Below are positions 1 to 10,542 of a stretch of 64,000 bases of DNA, in pieces. The translations under genes were made by a program, and so were the position numbers. The stretch's first letter is position 1. Each line of letters opens with the position of its first letter. The notes beneath the pieces were generated by a model. It had not been told where the DNA came from. It worked only from the letters and a program-made list of their open reading frames with translations, and searched no databases. Source of the DNA: Biscogniauxia marginata (Eukaryota > Ascomycota > Sordariomycetes > Xylariales > Xylariaceae). The DNA is taken from assembly GCA_022695795.1 (NCBI GenBank), contig MU404129.1, forward strand, positions 124,001 through 188,000, written 5' to 3'.

Positions 1-700
1 CTTCTGCTTCGATGCATCGCGGTGCCAGATAGAGATCAGGTGCGAGTTGAAGCGCACCGAAAGCCCGACGCCACAGATCTGGTCTCCTGTGACAAGTGTC
101 AGCTCATTTCCTTTTTATCAAGCAACGAGAGATCCTACCATCTGCGAGCGCTTCTTGCAACTTCTCCCCGATGGCCATCAGCTGGATGCGCGTCCAGAAG
201 TCCGGCCCCAAGCTCTTGGGCACGCGGAATGTCCAGCTGCCGCCCTGGATGTTGCGGCGATCCTCCCAAATAGGCTTGAAGCCGCTCTTGAACAGGTATA
301 TGGACTCGCGCATCTTGATCTGGTCGACGGGGGTGTTGTTGTTGTATCGCCAAAAGTCCTGGACCGACTCGATCTGGGTGCCGAGCTGCTCTAGGGAGAC
401 CTGGTAGCTGCCGTCGTCGGGCTTCTTCTGATCCTTAGCCTGCCTATAGTTCTCGCAGAGTCAGCGGTCAGTTGCGCGACTAGGGACAAAGTGGCACACG
501 CCGGAGCTAAACAATAGAACTCACCTATCGAAGTAGACATCCCAGTAGTGTTGGGTGGGCAGAGCCCGCATAGTCTTGAGGAAGTTCCGCTTCGCATCGT
601 CGCGCTGCTCGGCGGGAGAACTGACGTTGGGCGAGTTGGCATCGGTGCTCTGAGAGAGGGAGGAGAGACCTCTGGTGAACAAGCTCGGTCGCGTGGCCAT
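1..700 (-). CDS. Class II eIF4E (4EHP-like) cap-binding protein, 3' end cut by window edge
   Basis: mRNA 5'-cap binding protein of the eIF4E family. Exons on the minus strand are 700-525, 443-139 and 86-1; introns are 524-444 and 138-87, and all junction phases agree. The ATG at 700 is used because the frame further upstream offers only a GTG. Seen: an HYWDVYFDR start to the fold, DFWRYNN, the cap-binding WEDRRN segment followed by GGSWTFR, and near the edge GDQICGVGLSVRFNSHLI. In canonical eIF4E the first cap-stacking residue is Trp; here the aligned position reads SYQVSL (Tyr), as in metazoan 4EHP/eIF4E2, so this is a class II member, which in animals can act in translational repression. 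The frame is open at base 1, with only the last part of the fold missing. Confidence is high for the family and moderate for the class. Confidence 0.93.
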
Positions 701-2275
701 GATCACCTCGGGCTTTGCGAACTGGATATACTAAGGAGGATGGAGGGGGAGGTGGTAATGGTGGGGGTGGGAGGTCCCGGGCTTATGATGTTGCCAAGCC
801 TTCTCGATCAGCACCTAAACTAAAAGGTATACTTCGTACTTCGTACAGGAAGCCGAGTTACACCAACGAGGGGAACTAGAAAGCCAGGGGCCAACAATTC
901 GTTTGGGATACAAAGAAAGAGAAAGACGCTAGCTACCAGGTAAGAGGGACACAACTCCCGGGAAGAAAGTAAGGGGGAGAGTAAGAAGAAGAGTGGGAGA
1001 AGGGGAAAAAAAAGTAGAATAAGTAAAAGGATTAAGTAGTCAACTCTAGAAACCCACACGATACGAACAGGTCAATGAAGATCGGTGTATCTGCAGTGAG
1101 AATCAGGAGAAGGTTACGCTGAGCCCGGGCCTGAAACAGGTTGGGGGACGGCATCGAAGAGCCGCTTTTGCCAATGGCGGGCCTTGACGAGCCTCAGAGC
1201 TAACCTGGGCATTTCAGCATGTGTGTACCGAAATCTATAGGTTGGTTGGGTATAGCAGTGGGCAAATCAGAGACGCATAAAGAACAGTCCGCCTATAAAG
1301 CCAATTTGTAGGTAGGCTTAGGTGCCCTCTTAGACTTCTGGCCCTTCCCACTTCCCACGTCGGTACCAAAACTTAGGTGTGCTTAGTGGGTTGCGGGGGG
1401 GGACTGAACGAGTGCCACAGCGTAAAGGTCAGTCCAATCAATGCAGTTGACACTTGACCCCTGACGGGGCTTCGATGGGGGGGCGTCTTGTTTGAAACAA
1501 CAACACCGGGGGGGGCTTAAGAACAAACACTCACTACCTACCTAATAACACCAACACTGACACTGACACTATAACACCAACAGCGGCATGGCCTCTTCCG
1601 CCATCATTCATTCATTCGTCTCACTTTCTAATGACATGGGTACGGCTATCAGTATGTTGTAGGATTAATCTACTATCTCGATTTGAAAGAGCCTTATACG
1701 CAAGTGAGCTGACAGGTGACAGTTAATCGTACCACGCATATAAAGCGATCATATGCCGGCTAGAGTAAGAATAGATAGATGTTATAGGATATTCCTTGCT
1801 CATCTACAGCTCACCCACCCTCTTAGCCTAGTAGTTGGCGGTTGTGGGATCGCTTATTCTTGCGTGACGACCAAAGGTAGCCCGTATCGTCTTTGTCTTT
1901 ACTTGTCTTTTGAAGCTTGTTCAGCTTGAACAACGCATAATTCTCCGACGTGACACAAGAGTCTAGGGGTTAGGTAATCCGAAAGGGACCAGAGTTTGAT
2001 AAGCCGATATGAAGCTTTGAAGGTTGATATGACGGAGAGAGCATGGGACTAGGTAGCTACATAGTAGGTATAAGTCTCCTTATACACTACCCTCAAGCTT
2101 TAGCCTCTTGACTTCGGGACTCGGGAATGAACCAAGAAGGTGAGAAGCATGTTGAGTCCCGATATCGTGATAGGCTACTCAACGCAGCTTTGTGCGAAGT
2201 CGAGCCATCAAGGCGTAAGCCTAAGCATGGTCAATGATTATTATTATTTTTCCCTCACCCCCGACTGACTGGTCG
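701..2275. other. Intergenic region between eIF4E start and zinc-cluster gene end
   Basis: Upstream of the eIF4E start and downstream of the zinc-cluster gene stop. It has A- and G-rich runs near 960-1030 and G runs near 1390-1515. I see no coding pattern, RNA gene or transposon, and short ORFs here have no recognisable family. Confidence 0.6.
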
Positions 2276-3953
2276 TCATCGCGCCCTGGACTGCTTGAAC
2301 CGCGCAAACAGGCCATCAAGCTTGGAGCTCCATTTAAGGGGCAGGTGTTTATGGATGCACCTGATCTGCCATTCCCCGGCTTTTCCAACAATCCAGACAT
2401 CCTCGTGGTCTAGCCACAGGGCCATAAAATGCGCCAGTATGACCAAGGCTCTCGGCCTTCTCTCCTCGACGAATCTGCTGAATTCGATCGGCACCCAGAC
2501 TGCAAAACCCCCCAGCCGCCTGACAATCGCATATTGCGGCTCAAACCGGTCGATCGCCCTCTGTACACTGCAGATGTACGATAACGCTTGCTCATACACG
2601 GACCGCACGTCTGCGTCGTCTAGCTCGCGATCCGCCTGCGCTTCGGCCGAGCCAGGGCCCGAAGGATGGTCAAGAAGCCAGTCTAACGGGCTGTGATCAC
2701 TTAATATTAAGTCCTTAGGGTCCCGCATGTCCGGAGGGCTATTTATGAATGTCTTGATGTGGCTGTTGCTGTCAGGGCTGATCATACTTCTTGCCATCCC
2801 GAAGACTTTGCCGGCTCCATGCCCCATATGCAGCCATTGCGTAGGAGGCTCCCAAGGATCTGTGGATAAAGTCTGAACTAGGGCCAGAGAATGAGCTAAG
2901 ATTATGAGACTAGTGAAACACACGTAGTCGACGTGTTGAGGGCTTCCCCCAGAGAGTTCGTCGATATCGCGTCGTTGTTCCTTGCTACACATGAGTTGAT
3001 AGGTCTGCTGCAACTTGGCGAGCTCGGCTCGCTCTTGTCTATCCGTGCTTCTAGTCCACAAGTTCAAAGCAGACTGAGCGAACGTGATGTAAAGCAACGC
3101 ACTACGACCGTGCTTTTGGGCCATACACTGCAACATATGGAGTTAGTAATTGCTTAACTAGGACCCTTTGCTAAAAGACATGATGCGGGAGCCAAAACTC
3201 ATTAGACAAGCGAGGATATGCAAGCTCTACTCCCGAGACAAGCTATAAGAAGCGATAAAGAGCTCCTTAAATTACTCACCAGGGCGAAATTCGGAATATC
3301 GCAACTCCACATCTGAAGAATTTCGGCAGACTGAGGTGAAGAAAACGGTTGCGTCATCTTGATGTGTTGATTGTGTAGTAACCGCAGCTCCCAAAATCGC
3401 CGCCACGATCCCTCAGGTAAATCGATGTCGAGCTCAGTAGTATCGTCCAGGGGGGTAGGGTTAGATGAGCTTGGAGAGGGATAGCAAATTGAGCTGTGAA
3501 CCAGAGATGCTTCACCGGTATGATGGGAGCTTGGCAACGTCGCTGCATTTCGATGTGAAGTCGTTTTAGCCATCGTTGTCACTTCTAGATCAGAAGAGGC
3601 GACAGTCCTCGTGATCGTGGTCAAGGGAGTAGCTGGCTTGCTCTCAATTTGATCGGCAGGCACCTGTCTCCCACCGGCAGATGAAGCCACTTGGCTGGGG
3701 TATTTACATTCAACTACATGTCTTGAACAGCCACCGCAGCTGGGGCGACCTTCGTCGCACTGCAATGGCGTTAGCAGCTTTTCACCACCAGCGCCGGGCC
3801 ACGATATTCGGGAGCGACGCGGAGTATCACGTAAGACCGAATGCGCCGTACCTTTACTCTGCGTTGTTTACACCGTACGCACCCGGTCCGGGATTTTTTA
3901 TGGTACAACCGCGGGCCTCGGGGTCTCGGCTCCTGGGTGTTGATGTCGCCCAT
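2276..3953 (-). CDS. Zn2Cys6 (UPC2-like) transcription factor
   Basis: Fungal zinc-cluster regulator. Exon 1 is 3953-3852 and exon 2 begins at 3759 after a TTGCAG acceptor; the splice rebuilds the cluster C25-x2-C28-x6-C35-x6-C42-x2-C45-x6-C52. Exon 2 ends at 3280 before GTGAGT. Exon 3 is 3127-2276, after a TTACTAAC branch site and TTGCAG, in phase 0. The model gives 477 aa. The C-terminal half has RRPRALVILAHFMALW and GKAGEWQIRCIHKHLP, matching the ligand-sensing C-terminal region of UPC2-like factors. The ATG at 3953 is preferred; the frame 9 bases upstream begins GTG. Oddity: the 152-base intron 3279-3128 falls where this family normally encodes a hydrophobic helix of the FLLHALLALAALHL type, and none is clear there, so either a small exon is hidden or the gene is decaying. 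The target genes cannot be inferred. Confidence 0.82.
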
Positions 3954-5385
3954 ATCAAGCACCTTTTCTGTTTATTACTTGGAGCCTGTCGTTGCTCTCC
4001 TGTGAAATATACTGCTGATCAAGGAGTAAACTATCACTAATGCGATGAAATCCTTGGCGATGAAGTAAACTCGGAATCTACCATTAAGGCGGTACTAATT
4101 GATTCGATTGACTCAGCCACGACTAGAAGGGTTCTGGATGAGAAGCGGTCTATCTCGAATCTTGAAACCCACACTAGTAGCAAGGCGCAGGTGGTGAGAG
4201 GGGTGAGGATTCGTCAAGGGCCGCGTCGCCACTGGTCTGATAAGCACACCATAGCACGCACCGCGTGCGGCGTGGCCTGTGGCTAGTAGAGCTGCCCTGG
4301 AACCTGACGCCATGACAAGTCCCGGCAAGGAGGGAATCTTTCATTGGTTATCTGACGGGTAAAGATGGACTGAAGAGAAGGATGAACTAGGATGGGACCT
4401 GGACCTGGCTGGCTTTTTGTACGAGGTGGTGTAGTCAGGTGAACATCCTGTGAGTATAGCACCAAGACTGCTATACTGACTCAGCGCCTGCATGTAGGTA
4501 TCGCATTCGCGTTTGTATACTCACAGTCCTATACTCTCCCTTTTGTTCACTAGAATACCGGTTGACCGACAAATGGTCTAATAAATACCCCGGGGGAGGC
4601 TTCTCATGAATTGAATAGTCCTTGGGTGTATAAAGTAAAACACCGAGACCTAGATGCTGACCGTGAATGTACACAGTATCTACCTAGAATACCTTAGGTA
4701 GGTAGTTGGTAGGTAGGGATCACAGGCCTTATCGAAATGAGAAATTACGTATTAAGTTCTTGTACTCAAAGAATGGATAGGGCTTTAGGAAATACTTCGC
4801 TGAAGAATGGAATAGGGTAGGTAGATATATTCGGAGAAGGCTTGAGTATAAGTAAATACCTTGAGTATTCCGTACCGTAGTAAAGTTGAAGGAGGGGAGT
4901 GAACTTGAAGCTTCCATGGAGTGGCCACCCGTCTTCAGATATTTCCTAATTAATCCAAGCCACATGTGGCTTGGTTCGAAACCCCCACCCTTCCAAGGTA
5001 CCTAGTTCCTCCCAAAATCGTTGGACGGGATGGAGAGCCAAGCAACCCGCTACAACGAACCCAGCTGTCAGCTCGTGTTGGACATGATTCGGCTTATGAA
5101 ACTCTTTCCCCCACGACGTCGCAGGGTCGATTGTCGAACCCCCTTTCTGCAATAGTCAGCAACCTCCATCAATTGGCCTCTCGAGCCCAGCGGATCTTTC
5201 TCGGAAAGACAACGACGTTCGTTCACATCGCAAAAGGAAACCCCCCCGAAATAAAGATCTACGTTTCGTAGCATGAGCTGTCCAGGCTCACTGCCCACCT
5301 AACAAGCCTCTCGTTCCGACCGCTTGCTCTCGCCTTCGCATCGCATTTCTTCGCCAGGTTTTCCCGTCAGGGCTATGTACTCAAA
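3954..5385. other. Divergent intergenic region, zinc-cluster gene / MID1
   Basis: Head-to-head promoter region of 1.4 kb. TAGGTAGGTAG-type words lie at about 4690-4720. ORFs on both strands are short and unrelated to known families. A pyrimidine-rich stretch at 5300-5370 precedes the MID1 start. Confidence 0.6.
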
Positions 5386-7353
5386 ATGCAACTTAGTCCA
5401 CTACAGTCGCGGCTGGCTGCTTCTGTGATAGCTTCCTGTCTCGTGTTTATCATATACTTGCTCCTATTCTCTCCCCAATTCGCCCTGGCCACCGATCTAG
5501 GCTATACACCTGCTAATCATGGCCCGGATACCTGGTCCTATCCTACGTCCGAAGACGACGAGCCGATCGACTCCCTCGACCTTCAAAGTCCTATTTACGA
5601 GCCGGATTTTGCGCTATTCGACCGCGGCATCATAGGCAGAGCAGCCGGCGCAGCTCAGGTGACCAATAATCAACTCGTAATAAGCAACATTCAACCCGGG
5701 GAGACCTTGACATACGTCTTTGAACAAGCTTCAGTCTCTAGCAGGTCGACTGAGGACTCGGCCAGATCATCAGAACTTCGGAGGAGCTTAAATAGATCTC
5801 AAGGAGAAGAGAGTGATTATGATGGCGATGCACCGGTGGTCGATCAAGAACTCTCGCGCCGCCAGGGTTCTACAAGTACCATATGGATATCGGCAAACAC
5901 TTGCGACCAGCCTGGGCGCATCTCACCGGATCAGACAACTATGGACCCTCCGCAACTTACTCTGTTTGTTTCGACGACGAAGGACAATACTTCGCCTGGC
6001 CCGGGTAAAAGCGATGAAGTTCAGGAAACCGTCGTCTTTACCGAAGGAGTTGCCATGTTCAACACCTCTCTGGATCGTGATGTGTACATGAGCATCTCTG
6101 CACCTGAAGTCTCAACCAAGTACTTCAGTGCCGGAGCAATATACAACTTTGAGCTTGCTGTATCCACCGATGAATATTATTTTGCATACGACGATGTGGA
6201 GGATCCCAATCTGATCTGGGTTGACAGCGATGCCTCTTCAACACTGCTGAGAACGCGGAATCTAACCAGCAGCCCGGATGAGGTCATGGCCACGGCCCCG
6301 TATGTCATGTTTGTGCAGAACAAGGACGACGTACGAGTCAACGGAATACGGAACTCATACTGTGGCTTGAGCAAATGGTCTCAGATTCGTATGTTGGATG
6401 ATGGAGGCGGCCAGATTAGTATAGGAATGAAGAAAGGGGGCAGTGACAATCTGACATGGCAAGAGTTCTACATCACTGGTCTTAATGCTAGCTCTCACTA
6501 CTCGGGCATATTGGCCCTCGTTCCGAGTAATAACACCCGAAAGCGACAAGCTGGTTCGACCGGAGGGAATGCGGTAGTTTTCAGAGAGGTGGCCTTTGAT
6601 ACGAAACCTAGTAAGTGCAGCTTGCCCACGCGAGGAGAGCAGACTGCTGATGCCATGATAGATGGCGCTTGTACATTTCTTTTCAACCTCACCCTGTGTG
6701 ATGAGACACAATATGCCGTCCCCGGGAACCCAGCACGTTTCCCGAACGGCACAGCTCTTGCGGCATTTTATGAGAACTATACACAAACCATGTATAACAA
6801 CTTTGAGAAGAACCTGGCACAGGTGCCTTGCCAGGCTCCTCCGGTCCAACAGTACTCATTGGTGAAGAGTTGTGACGACTGCAAGACTGCGTACAAAAAC
6901 TGGCTCTGCTCAGTGGCCATACCACGCTGCGAGGACTTCTCGTCGCCAGATAGAGACTACCTGCAGATGCGCAACATCAACGCCTCGTTTCCTAACGGAT
7001 CATCGGTACCCCAAGAGATAAAAGACAAGTATGGACACCTCAAGGCGTTCGCATCGTCTCGAAACTCGATTATCGATACAGAAATCCAGCCAGGTCCCTA
7101 CAAGGAGCTACTGCCCTGCAATGATGTCTGCTACGAACTCGTCAGGAGTTGCCCAGCCTCCTTATCGTTCAAATGCCCATCGCCAAAATCCGAATTTGGC
7201 TTCAACGATAGCTACGGGTTACGGAAAGACGACGGCTCTCTGTCATGCAATTACCCCGGATCAGCGCATTACAAAAGTCACGCGGGTGCGATATCAGCAT
7301 CGTCGATCGTGACGATCGGGATAATGAGCGCTTTCCTTGCCTTTATGTTATGA
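5386..7353 (+). CDS. MID1: Stretch-activated calcium channel subunit Mid1
   Basis: Single-exon gene of 655 aa. Mid1 partners Cch1 in the high-affinity calcium influx system of the fungal plasma membrane/ER and responds to mating, stretch and cell-wall stress. Seen: a hydrophobic N-terminal segment at residues about 10-35 (signal or anchor), an acidic and Ser-rich early region, many N-glycosylation sequons, a Cys-rich C-terminal third with CDDCKTAYKNWLCSVAIPRC and CNDVCYELVRSCPASLSFKC, and a hydrophobic C-terminal tail of about 20 residues that could be a GPI-type signal or membrane anchor. The length is near that of other filamentous-fungal Mid1 proteins. The ATG at 5386 follows AAA and is the first in frame. 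The Cys-rich domain layout makes the assignment firm. Confidence 0.93.
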   Translation: MQLSPLQSRLAASVIASCLVFIIYLLLFSPQFALATDLGYTPANHGPDTWSYPTSEDDEPIDSLDLQSPIYEPDFALFDRGIIGRAAGAAQVTNNQLVISNIQPGETLTYVFEQASVSSRSTEDSARSSELRRSLNRSQGEESDYDGDAPVVDQELSRRQGSTSTIWISANTCDQPGRISPDQTTMDPPQLTLFVSTTKDNTSPGPGKSDEVQETVVFTEGVAMFNTSLDRDVYMSISAPEVSTKYFSAGAIYNFELAVSTDEYYFAYDDVEDPNLIWVDSDASSTLLRTRNLTSSPDEVMATAPYVMFVQNKDDVRVNGIRNSYCGLSKWSQIRMLDDGGGQISIGMKKGGSDNLTWQEFYITGLNASSHYSGILALVPSNNTRKRQAGSTGGNAVVFREVAFDTKPSKCSLPTRGEQTADAMIDGACTFLFNLTLCDETQYAVPGNPARFPNGTALAAFYENYTQTMYNNFEKNLAQVPCQAPPVQQYSLVKSCDDCKTAYKNWLCSVAIPRCEDFSSPDRDYLQMRNINASFPNGSSVPQEIKDKYGHLKAFASSRNSIIDTEIQPGPYKELLPCNDVCYELVRSCPASLSFKCPSPKSEFGFNDSYGLRKDDGSLSCNYPGSAHYKSHAGAISASSIVTIGIMSAFLAFML

Positions 7354-7971
7354 TCTCAAAAATCTTATGCGTTTAGGAAGAACGGGGGACCTAGCATGCG
7401 ACTTTCTTTCCCCCTTTCTTGAGAGCATCCAGTGTGGCGTCAACGTTTGATCATTTTTTGCGTACTATATTTTCTGTTTTGGTCTCTCTCCCTCTCTCTG
7501 TAATACTTTTTGATGAAAAGGGTCGAGCGGGCAGCACTAGAAAGTGGGCGGCATTGGTATAGGCGTTCTTGGGTGTATACTCCTGGGTTTATTACTTGTC
7601 TGGATTCCAATACAATTTGCATATACCCTCGCCCGCCCGCGGCGTGGAAATCCCACAGAATGTTCGCCTACCCCTCCTCTCAAAGATTAGGCACTGCATG
7701 CTCGCAACAGTGAAGTCTTGCAGGGTAAACAATCTTCGCGGCAAAGATCCAACCACATACGGCCTTTACGTTCTGTTCATTAGGCGCGAAGGCAGTCGTC
7801 GAGATGGATTCGCAAGATATCGTGGTGTATAAACGGTGATCGTGGCTGCATAATAGTCGTGACTCGAAAGAGGAGAGAATATTAAGCAGCATATCTCGCG
7901 GCCGCCTCTCCTTACCTACTTCGGAGTTTATCTTCCTCAACATGGAGCAAGTGTACGTAGCCCCTTTCCCA
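7354..7971. other. Convergent 3' intergenic region
   Basis: Lies between the stops of MID1 and the minus-strand small mitochondrial gene and probably holds both 3' UTRs. A CT-rich run lies at 7480-7500. Nothing codes here that I can support. Confidence 0.6.
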
Positions 7972-8582
7972 TCACCGTGCCCTCTCAAGTTGTTCGATCC
8001 GAGCTTCCAGATCCGATATCGTTGCTGTGTAAAGGTGCGAGGGGGGAACGCTCTTGTTAGTCGCAAAGTTTTTTGGTATATAAATACATGATTGATAGAT
8101 ATGTCATATCTTCATAGCGAAATAATGGTTCCTTTTTTTGGTGCCATATGCGCCCCCCCCACAGTACTTCACTCACCTTGCATCTCGGCCTTGATCTCGT
8201 CGTGCTCGAGCTTGACCCAGAGGTAGTACGCGAGCTGGTACGTAAATATGGCGAGCAGGATAGTCTTGGCCATGGGCCGGCCGAACGTGCGATAGAATTG
8301 GGCCTTTAATATCCGACCCCCGCCTTCCGCAGGTTTTGTGTAAGCTTTTGGAGTTTATTTTAGGGAGGTTGTAGAGAGAAATAAAGGTGGAAAGCTTGCA
8401 TTGAGAGATGGCGGTTTCGCACTCGCGGAGCCGCTGTTGGCTGAGGACGGCTGTTGCGACGAGAAGCGCGCCCAGGTTCGTTGCGGCGGGATCGAGAGGG
8501 AGGAGGAGGATGTGGGACGGAAGCGCCGCACTGTTAGGGCGCGCAACGGCACCATTGGTATTATGCTCGGTCGGGGGAGCAT
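7972..8582 (-). CDS. Small mitochondrial single-span membrane protein, unknown family
   Basis: Rebuilt as exons 8582-8400, 8303-8177 and 8024-7972, giving 120 aa. Residues 1-60 are rich in Arg, Ser and Pro and lack acidic residues, as in a mitochondrial presequence. Exon 2 reads AQFYRTFGRPMAKTILLAIF, then TYQLAYYLWVKLEHDEIKAE, giving one hydrophobic span followed by a charged segment. Exon 3 adds ISDLEARIEQLERAR, a short coiled coil, then TGA. Intron 2 is canonical (GTGAGT, CTAAC, ACACAG). Intron 1 has no usable GT donor that keeps the frame; the best fit is a GC-AG intron with donor GCAAGC at 8399 and acceptor ATTAAAG, in phase 0. I do not recognise the family; an inner-membrane assembly or small respiratory accessory protein is possible. 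Shares an 815-base divergent region with RAMP4. Confidence 0.7.
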
Positions 8583-9397
8583 CGTGGGTTGGGATTGCGC
8601 CGGGCTTCTCTTCGTGCAAGTGTCTTCCTTTAGACGATTGATGTTGAGTCTACCGATGGACCTCAGGTAGGTAGGTAGATACCAATGAACCCCCTCCAAA
8701 TGTGGCTTGACCCCCCTGCATGCTTAGGTGTGGCTTTGCTGGCTTCGTTAATGCGGAGAACCTTCCATCGGAGAGGCAACCCGCTTTCATGGACGGCAAC
8801 GCTGCCGAGCTGGGTACCCCTAAAATAGGGCCTATCAAGGTAAGCGCGTGGCGCCGGAATTATTACATTGCAATTGAAACGGGCAGGTCCCTTGCGCATC
8901 TTTGCAGACACATGTCCATTAGCTAAAAAGGTACCTGACAGGTAGCTTCATACCACCACATAATTTAGGTATCTAGTTTACATGTACCCATTCGATGCGA
9001 TATCGAACTCGTGGCATCTAATCTACATTCACCTCCTGTCTCTCTGACTCAACCTTCTCTCTGGTTGAACAATCTGTTCTCAGAACCAATTCGAACCGAA
9101 TTTACTTTTCCTTGTTGCTAAAGCCCTTTGTCTCTGTCTCTACCTACCTACTTATATATAAACGTGAATTGATTTTCCTCTTTTGCCCCAGAGTTGCTTG
9201 ATTCCTGGTAGCGAACCCAGCACACACCGTTACTCGCGACAAAGGACACCGCACCGACCGATCCGCTTCTCCCGTTGCTACTACCTCTTCCATTCGATCT
9301 TGAAGGAGCCTCCTAACCTGACGAGCTTCCCCGGTGAATCACACTAGCTTCCTTCTCCCCTACTCATCGACTTCTCCTCCCATCCCCCATCTAAACA
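8583..9397. other. Divergent promoter region, small mitochondrial gene / RAMP4
   Basis: Head-to-head region of 815 bases with AGGTAGGTAGGTAG near 8665-8680 and CTACCTACCTACTT near 9140. The last 150 bases before 9398 are pyrimidine-rich, as in strong fungal promoters and 5' leaders. Confidence 0.6.
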
Positions 9398-9907
9398 ATG
9401 GTATGTCCCCTCTCCCCTTCCCCCTTGGAACCGCAGCCCGGACCTCGGAGAAGCAAGCGACTGACAGTTCGCGGCGTCCTACAGGCCCAGACCCTCGAGC
9501 AGCGAAGGCGGAACGCCAAATTCGTGAAGGATCAGGAGGCGCGCCGGGGCAAGTCGGAGAGCGAGATCAAGAAGCGGACCAAGGACGCCCCCAAGTCGCC
9601 CATCTCTCCCTTCTGGCTCGGTGAGAACCCCCGTTCTGCTTCCTCCCGTCCCCATCCCCCTTTTCCTACCCTCGTTGTTCCTTGTTACATCGACCACCGA
9701 TTCCTTCTTCCGTTCGCCCCAAATACGAAGCAAATGGTTTGAGGAAGACCAGGGTTTTCGATTGGACCTCGGAGAGGGATGACAGAGAGAGAAATAGAAA
9801 CGAGACGAATTGGGGCTAACATGTATTTTGCGTGCATAGGCATACTCGCATTCATCGTCTTCGGCGGACTGATATTCGAGGTCATCTCGCGCATCTTCTT
9901 CCGTTAG
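9398..9907 (+). CDS. YSY6: Stress-associated ER protein, RAMP4/SERP family
   Basis: Tail-anchored 68-residue ER protein that associates with the translocon and stabilises membrane proteins under stress. Exons are 9398-9400 (the ATG alone), 9485-9620 and 9840-9907. Intron 1 starts GTATGT directly after ATG and ends CCTACAG; intron 2 starts GTGAGA, has GGGGCTAAC and ends GCATAG. The joined protein begins MAQTLEQRRRNAKFVKDQEA, has a basic SEIKKRTKDAPKSPISPFWL linker, and ends in one hydrophobic span (GILAFIVFGGLIFEVI) plus SRIFFR. This matches RAMP4 in length and layout. The start is certain because exon 2 has no ATG of its own before the conserved sequence. A coding exon consisting only of the start codon is notable. 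Confidence 0.92.
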
Positions 9908-10542
9908 AACAAAGCAGCATTTCTCCTTTCCCTCCTTCCTTCGGTGAAAAAAAAAAAAAGGAATATAGGAATTCGTTAGTAGAGGCAAGAAAGGGGGAAT
10001 TATTGGTGATTGGTCTATCATTTACATTACAGACGAAGCACGAAAGGAGAGAGAACATAAGCTAAAAAAAAAAAAAAAGGACATGCCTGCTCCGATACCT
10101 AACAGCTAGTGAATTTTCTTGACACGGCACGAAAAGCAGCGAAAAGGTATAGGACCTGGGAGGCGAAGAAGTGGTTATAGAGAAAGTCATAGAGAAAGGC
10201 AGTAGGGTCTAGCCGATGGTCGAGATGTACACATGCATATCTGGGTAATTCTTTTCTTCTTTTCATTTAGTAGCCGAGACGGGAACTCCGTGTGCTGAGT
10301 TGTTCTGAAAGCGGATAACACTTTCTACCCAGATCACAATATTATGATGCGGCGAAGTCCTCTGTTGCAAAGCGTACGGGCCTTGTTCGGGCACGGATTG
10401 TATTACTGTAAGCAGTCGCAGCAATGTGGAATCAGATATGTGGTACAGTGGAACTCCGCAACCTCCTACCCCCCTTCTTGTTTTTCATACACCTTCAGAA
10501 CGCCGTTCCTATAAGCATACACACAGCTAGAGAGCGATCGTA
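9908..10542. other. Convergent 3' intergenic region
   Basis: Lies between the RAMP4 and SMAP-gene stops. It has A runs at about 9947-9959 and 10064-10078 and TTTCTT tracts, consistent with 3' UTR/polyadenylation DNA. I see no gene. Confidence 0.6.

Noticed and set aside
3202..3279. Continuation of zinc-cluster exon 2 to the stop near 3202
   Set aside because: GTGAGT donor and the downstream conserved exon in phase 0 make splicing more likely than termination.
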